In this document: positions 37,401-49,700 of the stretch, piece by piece
Numbering within the stretch: the stretch's first letter is position 1
How the letters are laid out: the number at the start of each line of letters is the position of its first letter
NCBI GenBank assembly: GCA_902702965.1
Contig: CACRXP010000180.1
Span: 44,042-108,041 of the forward strand
Direction: 5' to 3'
Source of the DNA: Spirometra erinaceieuropaei
Taxonomy: Eukaryota > Platyhelminthes > Cestoda > Diphyllobothriidea > Diphyllobothriidae
Length of the DNA stretch: 64,000 bases
Program-made: the position numbers and the translations under genes
The notes under the pieces: model-generated
Seen by the model: the letters and a program-made list of their open reading frames with translations, nothing else
Told to the model about the DNA's origin: nothing
The model's database searches: none

Positions 37401-40400
37401 TTACCGGGAAGAGATTCTGTGTGGCCTCTAGATCCTCACCTCATGCCGACATGATGGCCGTTAGACGTCAAAACGAGGGTTTATAAAGCTTTCTCCCAGT
37501 GTTGTGCGAATCGGAAACCTAGGCTAAGGCAACAGCTACGAATTTGACCACGTACCCCAAACGGTGCAGTCTCATTTAGAAGTCACTCTTGGTGTTTTTC
37601 CCAAAGCCTCTGTTTATCAATAGTTCCCTTCTTATGTAGCTTAGCACACATGAAATGCGCCCTAAGAACGCATATAGGGTGTCTCCTTTGTTAGGTCCTT
37701 TTATCAGTGCATAATTGGGGCAGTTTTTTAGGTTTCAACGATCCCGGACACTTGCTCTAATGCCTATAAAGCTGTTCGCGTGACCTCAACGAAACCTCTT
37801 GTCGACTGTGCCGACTTAAATCTGATGTATTATTTTCCAAGAACACCAGTTTTGGCAAGTGTGTGCAGGCATTAAATCATTTGTAAACCAGCCAGATTAT
37901 TGAGTGCCCATTGTTTCCTTTTCGTCTTCGGAGCGGCACATGCATACACCTAACAGGGTATTTTGGATTTTGTTATCAGGTCTTGAAAAGATCGACGGGA
38001 CAGAAAAGTCTGAGTGTCAGGCCATTCGCATCAGCCGGACGCAGTGTGGCTGCACTTGCGCCAATGGTGTCTGCGACCCGCAATCTTGTCAATGTTCAAA
38101 AAATGGAATAACCTGTCAAGTAGATCGGCTCAATTTCCCATGCACATGCGTCAGCCCTCACCACTGTCGGAATCCCGCTGGTAGAATTGAATTTAACCCG
38201 GTGCGAGTGAAAACCCATTATCTACACACTCGTATGCGCCTTGAAATGGAGAGACAGCGGGAAGAGAAAAGACAACGGAATACAGAACTCTGCGCTAGTA
38301 CTCATTTACGCTCAGGAGTGTCGCCGGAAAATCTACTCTCGGGCACATCTTGCAATGACGACAAGAACGTTTTGGAAGGGGCTCTAAAAGGCGCTGATAT
38401 GGTGAGAATGTGATTTTTGGGCATACCTTAGTTTCTATCTCAGATCATTGGTTTACTAAAATGTTTCACATTACGAATCCGTCACATATGAACTCTGTTC
38501 CCCGTGTGGTTGGATGTCAAGTTGTACACCACTTTGCCCGATTGCCTTTGACAAGAGCTTGATCTGACGAGCTCATAGAGAGAAATTGCCGAGGCGCTCG
38601 CATATCCGAACCTAGCCAGTTATTTCTGACCCAACAGAGACCCTCCTCTAGCCCGAATCAATATTCGTACACAAAGGAGGTCGTTCAGCGCCAGAATGAC
38701 GCATCGGCTATAACATTATCCTTATTAGAGCTAGTCTCGAGTTGAGGAATTTACCGGTGCACCTGTTACGAATTGAAACACCCACTGCCCCACGAAATGG
38801 TGTTAAACCACGTCAGATGCACGACGCGGAACAGAGACCCGCCCATACACGACATTCAAGTGGAAGCAGTGACAGTTTTGTGTCATTTCCCTCTGCATTT
38901 CTTGTCTTCTCCTCCCGTAGAGTCGATGTCAATGTATCTGAGTTTACGCCACTATACCCAAGCAGACCGCTTCTCTTTCCTCGGAAGTGTGTTATTTTTG
39001 TTGCCGTTTTTCAATCCTTCCTGTGTGCTTATGGAGATCGGTATTTTTGCGTAGACGGGAATTCAGCTCCATCAACCTATGTATCCAAACCATGACTATC
39101 CCCTGCCGTGGTACCACTGCTGGGGGGAGATGTGGGGCAAATGCAGCGCGATCCTGCCCAGCCACTATCAAGACTGATGGTCCAATTCGCGTGTGGCCGA
39201 CTGACTGTCAATGTAAATTATTGATATCAGGGTGCGAAATAATCATCCATTAATATTACTGACTCCCTTTTTTGTGATGGAACCACCCATCAAGCGGCGT
39301 TTGTCGCCTGCATGATCTGTAAATCATGTAGAGCAATGAACATTGATGAGCCTTGGGTGTACTATGCATTGGGTCGCCTTTTCGACATTTATCCGTCTAT
39401 GACTCGCCCTTATCTCTTGTAATGCATCGCCATTTTTCTGAGCACGACTGTTTAACGTTTAGGTTTCGTCGAATTCCCGACCATTCGCGTCTTCAGAGTC
39501 ATTGGAGCCTGCGAGCTCCCTCTCACTGTCAAACGGGGCTGTTCAGTCAAGCGTACCGTACAACCAAGCTCCCTTTTTTGGAAGCCCGGAGGAATCAGAA
39601 GCTTTTCTCGCCGAACTTAATACCACTCCACAAGGCAGTTGTCGAGATTGTCAAAATGATCCCTACGTCCACGTGCTAATCCAGGAGTTGAGCCAACGCG
39701 AGCCCTGTTTACAAACGGTTCAGGACTCATCCAGTGCAGAGCCGGTCGAAGTCAATCCTGGACCGGACTTGTTCAGTCCCCTAAGCGTGAATGCAGAACA
39801 GGAGTGTGCGAACAATAAAATGCTCGATGGGAATCTCGCCTTCGAGCAGGGCAGCTTTGTTGGCTCTGTTTACACCAACCAGACTGATTCCACCAAAGAC
39901 GCAACTTTTGAGAATGCACTGGCCCAAACACATGCACAGGTAAGTTATCTCATAGTTCCCCACTTTTGGATCCCCATTACAGCAACGGAATTAAGGAAAT
40001 AAAAGTGTGTGGAAATAGACCTGCCTTCAACTGACACCGAATTTGTCCAACTTGATATATTAAGAGCGACTAAGAGAATGTGATCTACATTACAGAATTC
40101 GTGAAGCTTAAACACGGGAATAAGTTGTAGAAAATGTCTGGGGACTAGAATGCCCACGGGCGTTAGTAACAACACTTTCTCTTCTAGGGTTCTCCAGGTA
40201 GTCGGCCCCCTAAAAGGCGCATTTTTAAATTTTGCTAGTCCGTTTGACAATGGCGAGTACACCCATCGGTTTCCTCGGTAAAATCCGCAGAAAATCCCCT
40301 TCAGGGAACACTTGAGGGATCGGGCGTGAAGATTGACCACTGGAAATAAAGTGCATCTACTATCTACACATCTTTTTCATGAATGAGCAGAAGCCTTGGC

Positions 40401-42663
40401 CTGTAGGGCTACTATATCCTTTTGCGGAGTTCGGTGTCCTCCTTGACTATATCGCAGGGGGGCCTGTTCTTTGTAGTGCTTTTTGTCGGTCACATACAGG
40501 TTAGTGCTGTGTTCGATGGCCCTCCAGAACGACAGACAACGCTTTTGGAAAGTTGACAACTATGCCAAAGATGACTGAACTCTGTAGGTTCTGTTTATGA
40601 CGGCACCGCATCGTAGAAGTTGATGGACTTACAAATCAGCGATCGCAGTTAATATACTCTTGGAAAAATAGGAAGCATTAGTCGATAAGTCCACTTAAAT
40701 AGGCTTTGTCAAGGCACGGCATAAATGAAAACCGAATTTTTCCGGACACTAGGCATCCGTCCAAGTTAGGCAGGTGGACTAATGCATCCATGACTGGCTC
40801 GCTCACTGTGACCCACTAGGAACATTGACCAGTGGTTGCCTTGAGCTTATTGAGCGGGGGAAAGTTTGGAGCAACCACTGATCAATGTTCCTTTTGTTTT
40901 TAGCAGCCACAGTGAAGCATTAGTCCACTTGGACAGATAATCAATCCCCGGAAAATTCGTGAAACACAAACTCTTCCTCATACATTTATTATCGTCATCC
41001 AAGCCCTCCTCAATGTTTGAATTCATTTTTTCGCGCGAATACACGACCTTTACAATGAAGGATAGGTTTGGACTCCAAAAGTCATGCGCATACTTCGCGC
41101 GCCTAGCACCGGTAAATGCGCCACTAATTATGCTTTATCAGTTTCGCCATCCGTCTTACGTTTAAGTAAACACTACAGGAAGTCTGTAGGTTCGGATTTT
41201 TGGAATCGAAACATCTCCTGTATGTACTAATTTAGCAGCTATTACGAACAGCGACTGTCCCCGCTGACGTGGACTGCCTCCGAGAGGATGCTGGATCAGG
41301 AAACTGTAAACTGAACCTTTGCATCACTGACACCATTACCTTCAAGTGGACCGCTTCAAACGAGGCCTGTTACTGTTTCAGGATAGCACTTCTTCCGCCG
41401 AAAAGGACATTGTGTGTTTTTCGCCGCTAGTTTGTTATGAACTTCCCACACGCCTCACCAGTCGTCCGTTCAACAAGTCTCCTTGATTGACTCCATTACA
41501 TCAGAAGTCAACAGCGAGGGCGGAAGGAGAGCCTGTGTTGACGCATTCAAACAGCGGGTATAAAGCGAGGAGGAACGTACGGGAATGTCCGAGGTCGCAA
41601 TGAATTTCGACCAGTCAGATAGTGCTCTTGCGTGGCTAGTATGTCGGTTGAACTGGCTCGACTGACTGGTTGAGTAAACTTCCAATCCTTTCGAGAGCTA
41701 GCCCGACATCAGCACGCGCACAGCATGTGTGCGGATCGTTAGGGCGGCGTCCTAATAAGTTCCCCCAGTTGTCTGCCCACAGTGCATATTTGAGCATTCT
41801 ATTCTTTCTGTTGTTGACTGCGAAGCAAGCATTGCGGGTGGTTGAAGTCTGCTTGCACAAGAGTGTCCCACATGCATACCCTTCGGTGTACGAAGGTTAT
41901 AAAGATAGGAAGTCGCATGGACATGACAATTTTCACTTAAACTGTCGCATTCCGCCTATCAACGTAATTTAGATGCATTTTAAACGAGAAGAAGGCATTT
42001 TACGCAACTCATTAGCCTAGTAAATATAACTTATGACGTCCTAGGTTCCTCCTACTGGTATTATCTTCTCTCATTTGTTTTTCTTTGCTTTTTTAGTCAT
42101 TTCTCGAAGCCACTGTGAATCAAGAACCTAGCCTTGATGTAGTAGATGCTGAGGACGAAGAAGACGAAGATGAGAACGAAGCTGCCGAGACGAACACCAG
42201 ACTGCAGGCCAGTGATTACGAGGCCGAACTTCTGTCACCTGATGGGCAGGCTGTGTCCCTACTTTCGTTCTATGATAGCATTGTGAGACAGAACACACCG
42301 CGAGAGTCAGAAAGACGTTCACTGCAGTTAACCTCATCATGCTCCACATCTCCACAACAGGCTTGCCGTTTAGAACCAATAGCCTCTCTGTTTCACCCTT
42401 TCAATTCTCCCTGCGCCAGCCCATCTGTCGAGACGGGATCTTTACTCCAGCCCGACAACGTCCCTTTAAAAACGGTCGAATCTTCACCAACCTCACGTGC
42501 TGTGGAGTTTGAGGGAGTGCACACCAGCAGTGGCGATAGCTGTCCTCTAGCCCCGATGCTGACATTTAGCGGGGCCACCTCAATGGGGCCTGTGCAACCG
42601 TCTTCACCAGCGCGGCCCCCCTCTGCCAACTCTCCGTCAATGTATGAAGTAGTCACCGCCTGA
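31416..42663 (+). CDS. Cysteine/serine-rich nuclear protein (CSRNP/AXUD1 family)
   Basis: Nuclear DNA-binding regulator family. Exons: A 31416-32304, B 35334-35755 (or copy 37980-38401), C 36817-37101+ (cut by the N gap; full copy 39463-39939), D 42097-42663. All boundaries are GT/AG. A ends in phase 1 and joins B as RRAG|LEKID; B-C and C-D are phase 0. The first Met after the acceptor at 31415 is at 31455. Family marks: [30 protein letters not shown], then a basic stretch [13 protein letters not shown]. The Cys-rich module in B has [29 protein letters not shown] and [18 protein letters not shown] and D are Ser/Pro-rich with an acidic run [10 protein letters not shown]. Using one B-C pair, the protein is about 770-780 residues. 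Confidence 0.9.
32305..35333 (+). other. CSRNP intron A-B
   Basis: Donor GTAACT, acceptor TTATCAG. Holds the inverted SINE pair at 33.7-34.0 kb and the start of the duplicated segment at 34613. A minus-strand open frame of 169 codons (33098-32589) is not recognised. Confidence 0.8.
33717..34017. repeat. Two SINE tails in inverted orientation
   Basis: The minus strand of 33717-33800 and the plus strand of 33925-34017 share GCTAATAAGCC, GCCATTCTAGTCT, TTCTTTGTCG and ATTCTGCC. The plus copy is preceded by a degenerate tRNA-like head (33830-33915). The same tail follows the SINE at 54.87 kb. Confidence 0.75.
34613..37101 (+). repeat. Duplicated CSRNP segment, copy 1
   Basis: 2489 bp, nearly identical to 37262-39747. 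Contains the end of intron A-B, exon B (35334-35755), an intron and the first 285 bases of exon C (36817-37101), where it is cut by the N run. Exon B differs from copy 2 by about eight bases, three changing amino acids (P/A, V/L, L/S). Confidence 0.95.
37102..37261. other. Assembly gap (160 N)
   Basis: Run of N exactly at the junction of the two copies. Its size may be arbitrary. Confidence 0.99.
37262..39747 (+). repeat. Duplicated CSRNP segment, copy 2
   Basis: 2486 bp matching 34613-37101, with exon B at 37980-38401 and exon C from 39463, which here runs on to its donor at 39940. One clear difference is a run of 14 C near 37360, replacing about 17 bp of mixed sequence in copy 1. Confidence 0.95.
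39940..42096 (+). other. CSRNP intron C-D
   Basis: Donor GTAAGT, acceptor TTTTTTAG. Contains the fold-back element at 40758-40936. A minus-strand frame near 41636-41860 (74 codons) is not recognised. Confidence 0.8.
40758..40936. mobile_element. Fold-back (hairpin) element
   Basis: Arms of about 60-70 bp: GTGGACTAATGC..CACTGTG..AGGAACATTGACCAGTGG at 40773-40838 and its inverted match at 40873-40929. GTCCAAG extends the pairing outward. About 30 bp of unpaired centre. A MITE-like hairpin with no coding potential; target duplication not resolved. Confidence 0.75.
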
Positions 42664-43765
42664 AAAAGGCCGTCTTTTCGTCCGGGATTATAACGCTGTT
42701 TGCGTCTTTGCTCCTCTCTCTCCCGCCGATTACGTCTAGCCCAGGACCTCCTCTACGTGTAAATACTCCAGCACAATGAACAGAAACTACCTTTAGCAGC
42801 ACAAACCTTTTGTTTAACACGAAAACGCTGGTTTTCAACCCACTGTCATAACCGTCACAGCACACCTTGACTCATTTTTACTGTTTCCGGTGATATTCTA
42901 GTTTCACTTAATCTCACACATACGTGTGCAGTCCTGTGATATTCCTGTCATACCTTCTCCTTAGTATTCCTTTAAACACAGAGGAACTACCGGCGCCGGC
43001 ATCACAATCAATTTTAACATACTTCCCTCAGTTCCTTCAAATCTTTACTTGATACAGACTATCTTCGTTAGGTTGGTTTTGTACCTTTTCTAAGATGGCA
43101 TCTGCATGTTTTGAATCACTATGTCTACTACCCCACTGCTTCATTGCCTGCACAGCACTAATATATATATGAGATCATCTCTGTTTAATGTTTTAATTAG
43201 TTCCTGTCTCTGTGGCGGTTGCTGCCTGCAAAATTCCACAGCAACGTTAATTTACCTACCAGGATGTTATGCTACAGGGTTGAGAGGCGGGGCCTTTCGT
43301 AAGTCGCCCACTGCAGGGTTTGTGGAGAATTATTTTAATTTCGCTGCCCACAATATGCCTAGTGAGTTTTGCTGCAACAAAAAGGTGCTACAGTCTCCGA
43401 ACTACCCAACTGGTTTTAGATTATACGAAAGCTGATTTTAGCTCGTGGAAGACATGGACTGTTATGGCTTATGCCTGAAGTCAGATGGACCTGCCTGGCT
43501 TTTTTCCGAATGTCATGCAGGAGAATTCCAAATGGGAAAATCTTGGATTTCTGGACTGATCGTTTGAAAATCGAATAGGTTGGAGACGGCAATAGAATGG
43601 TCGGACGAAATATAATCTTAATGAATGCATCGAACTGTTGCCTTGTCATAGATCTTCATCTGAAATGACCGCGTGCAGAGGGGCGATTTACGTTTCTGTT
43701 TATTGAAAGCGGTGAGATGACGGATAGTACACAGATATCACGCGCCTAGCGAGGTAACGAGGACT
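42664..43765. other. Intergenic between convergent CSRNP and EFHC genes
   Basis: 1.1 kb between the two stop codons. It should hold both 3' UTRs. A minus-strand AATAAA at 43704-43699 serves the EFHC gene. I see no clear AATAAA for CSRNP on the plus strand. Confidence 0.7.
43699..43704 (-). promoter_or_regulatory. Probable polyadenylation signal of the EFHC gene
   Basis: AATAAA on the minus strand, about 62 bases past the stop codon. Confidence 0.6.
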
Positions 43766-46700
43766 TTAACTGCAGCCGGCCGCTGGTGCCTTCTCGAAGA
43801 ATTTCCTGAATTGGTCTAGAGTCATTCGTCCTTCGCATCCGTGCTTGTCGAGGAACTACAAAGACGACAATGAATCTTTAAAGACCTGGAGGAAGCATCC
43901 ATTTGCGAAGTACTAGAAGAGGGAGACCTAAAAATGCAATTTTCTAAATTCTGGCACCCGGTGAAACAAGCCGTTACATTCTTGCCGAAATGTGACATCA
44001 CATGAAATCGGCTATCGACTTCATATTGCTCACTTTTATTCATACTCCCAGAGATCTGGATTTTGTGTAATTTTAATGAGCTAAGTGTGGTGTGAACACT
44101 AAATCCTCATTAAACTTCAGCAGAAAAGAATGAGATAACTCACCGCATTGAGTACATCCTCGTCGCCAGGCAATTGCAGTTTCTTACACATGTCTTTCAG
44201 ATTGATCAGGTCGACGTACGTAAGTCTGTCCTTATTGTACTTCAAGAACATGCCATCGATTCGGCTGCTGTCTGTGAGGGCCAACTTTCCGAACTGTACC
44301 TCCAATTCTTCAACCATCTTGTCCAGATCTCCAGCCCTGCGATGGCAAGTAAACATGACTTAACTGATAAACCATGCCTACCGCTTTTATGGGGAGATTT
44401 TAAATCAAAGCCACTGCCCGGCTCATTCAATAATGGCGATGTCTCTGACAGAATCGCTCTAAGAAGCCTTGAACGTTTCCCGCGGTCCGCAATTTTAGGC
44501 CACTCATCAGAGGACAGGCATTGCTGGCCCGTGACACCAAATGATCAAGAAGGGGTCTTTTCACTGTCCCTGTCTTTTTCATATGCCATGGAAGTGCTAG
44601 CAAGGGCTCTGCACCCGTAGCTTCAAAACAAAAATGGAAATGCCAGTTTCTGACCAGCAACTGGAATAGATGAGCGAACCGAATTGTTGCGCATCCGCGT
44701 GTTCCTCATCGCAGCCAGTAGAGCATAAGCTCGGTAGCTTAGACGGGTGGAGCGTTTAAATCTAACGTCTAATTACCTGCTGGACCCGCCTTCGAGTTGC
44801 GAATTGATAGGCAGCTGTGATAGAACCGTCACCGACTGATGTACCAAGACTGGTCATTCCATTGTCCCTACCTTCTTTTAGTATTACCCAACATTCCCGG
44901 ACTCTTTCCTGCCCTCTTTGTAGGCTTGAGTGGATTGTGACCGTGATGCTAATCAAAGACCACAAAGTAGCTTATGGAGTCACTTAATTGGGGGTCATGA
45001 GTTACACATTATTGAAACCTGGACCGACGAGGATCCAGTCAATCGACATGTCGATCTGGCGCCGGCAAACGAGGCCTTGCGCCGTCACCTCCAGATCTGC
45101 CTCATTGGCCAATACCCCCCTATAACTGTTGTATGTTCTGCTGCTGCTACTGTCTCTAATGATGGACTTTCACGAGTTTGAAAGCTCCGAATAATGAACG
45201 AATTCCTCCGGTGCTCAACCAGGTTTCTTCTTTACTAATGCCTGTACCTGGAACTCAAACATTAGCCTCCATTCATATGTGATTGTTTATGACTGCAAGG
45301 TTTATAAGCAAGAGTGAACGTGGGACCCATAAACGCGTCTTAAGCCTCTCGCGGTACCTTCGCGTGAAAGCATGTTCATCCGCCACTGAGGTTGAGCCAG
45401 CAACCGTTGTGCCTACTTAGTAGCTTCATTCTCCTTGAGTAACTCATCTATTTTTACCTGGAAGTAGATTGAGACAATTTCCATTATTGATGGTACAAGT
45501 GAAAGGACTCAAACTAATGCAGCATAAGGCCAGCTAACATTGCCAGGATCAGCGAATATGCACAGGTTTGAAGTAAACGGGCCTCGGATTCTCCAACTGC
45601 CACTTACCCTTTATTTTTTTGCAACGTACACGGGGGCCCAGAGATGCCAGCCGACCGGCACAGTTTCTATTAAAACTGTTTAAATTTGTACATCTACAAT
45701 GATTGAAGAGATAGTACGATGGGCAGCGTTCCCGTGCAAATATGTTGCGCCGCCAGCGCCCTCACACCACACAACCAGTTATGCCAAGCCCCATTTAGGG
45801 ACTATTTAAAAAGTGCCATGGAGCTTTCCTGCTTCCCTCCTTGGACTACACATCCATTTTGTCTACTTCAGACTGACCCACAGCGCGGACGAATGCCTTT
45901 GTTTAACGGACAACCCAGAAAATGCATAAATGGGCTTCTACTCCCGTTGGTCACATCATCTGATGCCAGTCAGGGGAAGGTGGTCCTTTCCCCAGTATGT
46001 CCACATCTGCCGGTGAAGCTGGTAGATGTCTGTAATGATCGGAGACTCATATTGTTGCCGGCCATCAGACCGTCGAGACTTTAAATAAGCAATTTAAAGC
46101 TATAAGAACTAGCGAGCTGGCCAACGGGTCCAAGAGCCGGCTGTCGCAACCGCTCGTTGTTTGCCTTCACTTAGCTTTCTCCCGCCTGACAGTTAACCCC
46201 TGAACAGGTCTCTTATCACGAAAGCAGGATAGCCCTGTAGGCGAAATTGTCGCCTTTGGCACGGAGACACCGTGAAAGCTTACGTTCGTTGTATGTCCGC
46301 GGGTCCACATTTCTTCGATGAACGCTTTGCTTTCTGCACTTCCTCATTGTGCATCAACTGATCCACGACCTTCGCTCTCAGACCTTCGATTAACTTGTCC
46401 TCAAACTGGTCGCGATTCACATCCATAAACTTTATCACATATTCATCCGCGTCCATTATGACAAACCGCGTGCCGAATACGTCAATAATAGCTCCCAACT
46501 CGAAGTCCGCAGGACCATAGTAACGTGGCTGTTCAGCCGTGGATCCAGGCTTTGCGACCCTAGCAAAAAGGAAAATGCGAATTGCAAGTTAAGCTGTTTA
46601 TTGAGTTTTGACGATTTTACACGTCTGATGAGTGTGACTGAGTCCTAAAACAGCAATCCAGCGAACCTGTGGTCAAAATGGATATCGATCGTCACAGAAG

Positions 46701-49700
46701 AACTAAATCACACTTTTAATTAATACCACTTTTAGGAAATGGGAAAAACTCTAAGATCAAGCAATCGGCATGGGAAAAGTGTCCTTAGAGACTATTCGGT
46801 CTCTGAGTGTTCTCTGTTCCGTACTTTGAACCTTGGAGGTGAGTGGCTTATTTTTAAATAGGCAGGTGGTTGATTGAGGTAGGGAACATTTCTGGATAAG
46901 TTGCGACGTACAAAGAAGTCAGCAGACACTCTGGGCTGCTAAAATAAACTAAACAAGGACACATACCTTGAGCGGCGTAAGAAGTAGCCGCCTGGGAAAC
47001 CGGTATTGCGAAGACCCACTTCATAGATAGAAATCATATCGTCGGCCAGACGATAAGAGAGAATGAATCGACGAAGTGCGTCATCCGGCCGAACGCTGTC
47101 CTTGAATTTTAGGAAGGATTATTTAACGGGAACTGCCGGTGTAACACCACGATAACGTGTTTATAATACTTCAGTAGGCTAATTATACTAGCTCAATAAA
47201 TCAGCTCTCTCCTACGAATAATACGTGAGACTTTGTTTCATGTTTCTGTTAACTGTTCTGATCCTCTTGAGAATCCTGTTATCTCTACCTCAAACATCTA
47301 GCCCAGTGGAAATGTCCTTGTGTAGTTGTGAAATTCATATTTCGGCCTTACATCATGTGAAGGTCTTAGTAGTTCTTGAAAGCATGCACTGCCACAAAAG
47401 TTTTGGTGACCCTTCGATCACTTTTTAACATTATTATGAGGTTAGGAACATTATTTTCTCTACCTATATCGATGATGTTGAGTAGCACACCTGATCCAAT
47501 GACTGAGTTTTCTCAGTTCGACCTAACCGTCTTTTCAGATAGTACTTGGAACTCGCCTTTTCGTGTGGATCGGCAGCATAAAACTGACTGTTGTAGATGC
47601 TAGGCGCCACCAGATTACGTGCAAAATCGGTTACATATAGGCCGCGCGCATCGCACGCAAACACCGAGTTTTCTTTAGTACTACTTATAGTGGTAGGAAG
47701 ATATGAAAATGTTTGCCATGAAAGACTCACCAGTTTAACTTCGTAGCGCAAAACCTTCGCCGAATAATCCACCTGCTTTTCAAAGTCCACTTTAGGCGGT
47801 TTTGGCATAAAGGTTTTGGAGCTGGCCAAACTGTCTTCCAGCGTTCCATAGCCATTGTAAAACGGCAGTTCCTATTAAAACAAGGAGGCGCTGTCGTAAT
47901 CACTAAAAGAGTTTGGACGGTTTGCAAAGTTTTTCACAGGTCCTAATAAACAGCTGTTCAACTGCCTATCATGCACTTGCTGAAGTGCACCGCCAATGTA
48001 TTGCCTAATCAGACAACTTTCATGGCATAAATTCATGAATATTCTGCATTTGGTAATCGAGAAACTTGGTAAATGTCGTCTGAGAAACGTAAACCTTAAG
48101 TAAAGATCCCTTTTACAGGACATACTTAAGCTAGGAAGAACCTTTGACCATTTTTGCATGTTCACTAGGAAACTATACAATTCAAAATTATCGGTCTAGT
48201 GTAACGTGTTTGAGCTGTCCTAGCAAATAAGAAATATATCCCAAAACGATTATCGAAGGCAGCTCAAACTTGAAGTCTTTAGAAAAAATGGGCGCTCTCC
48301 GCGGAGTGATTTTGGCGAAGGCAAAATAATCAGACTACCCATGCGCTCCTGTTCTCAAACGAAAAATTGACATAACCAATACTGAGTGATTTTTCCACAC
48401 TATATCGCGTCACTCGACAAGGACAATGCGAAAATATTCATCACTCTAATCGTTTATTTAGCATCCGATTGGTCATCGCACTGTGCTATGGTTTTCAGCC
48501 CACTAACTCTTACTCAAACTAAATACAGGTGAAATACGATGTAGTAAATGCTGCCATACACAAACACCCACGCACACGATGCCTCGTCCACTACTATCGA
48601 CATCTGGATAGTATCGCACGACGGTTCAACACAGGAATACTGGCCTTGATCTTAATTCCAAGGACTGCTAGGACAAAGGGGTTGAAGTTATGGCTAGTGT
48701 TTAAGTTAGGACGTAAGAATAGGAATCCCGAGGAATGTGGCGTGAGGCCTCTAATACTTGGGGGAACTGTATTTGTGTGTCCGATCCGCTCGATCTTCGT
48801 ACTAGCAATTTGTGCGTGAATGACGAACAATGCTAAAACGAATTTTTCAGTGAACCTTCCGCTTAGTGTCCGGCCACATAGGCGTTGTTTGAAATGCTGG
48901 TTTTATTTTTGCATATTCTCATAATTCACGTTCCATAACCTCAGTAGAATACGTGTAATATGGTTGATGTGGTTTAAATACCTCCTGAGTGGAATCATCA
49001 AACGCGTATACGCTTTCTCTCTAAACCAAAATTCCTTGTAATCGAGACATCACATTCTAAGACATCAACCTCATTCCCCGCAAAATTACTCACAAATAGT
49101 TTTTGTTGGCTCTCTCTGAAGAAGCCAGTTAGCTGTAGACAGATATGCAGGTTTATAGAAAAATATGCAAATTAAGTACTGTACATGTTTAATTAATACT
49201 GCTCCTGAGTACGACTGCTGAGGGTGGTCCGTATACGACTGCCATAAGTTGAGTTCAACATTTCTTATAAAGGCACCAGTATTGTAATGTCACCTAGTAA
49301 TCTTTTCGATGACCTCTCCAGAACTGTAATTGAACGTTTCTCCAGTTCCTGTGTATACGGAAATTCCTGGCGTAGAAGCCAGCTGTCGCAAATAAAACGA
49401 TTTAGTTTTTCCTGCAACCAACAAGCCCACCTGTTACGAGCCAATCATATTGTCTAGAACCCCACATGGTGTACCCCAGTTTAATATAAGAACCTCCTAA
49501 TACAGCTCTAGAATTCCACATTCTAGCATATTTCAGATCAGGAATCATAGAAATAAATTTAAATTCACGCAATGCTGCTGTGCCCCGAAATCAGTCAACA
49601 AATTACATAAGCAAGCCCAAACGCTCTTCTTTGGAATGTTGCTGCAGTATTAAACAGAAAATAATTGTTGGGACATAAACGCACAAATGCTGACTAACCA

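Noticed and set aside
45719..46084. 121-codon frame inside an EFHC intron
   Set aside because: On the opposite strand to the gene, no domain recognised; likely chance or old repeat.
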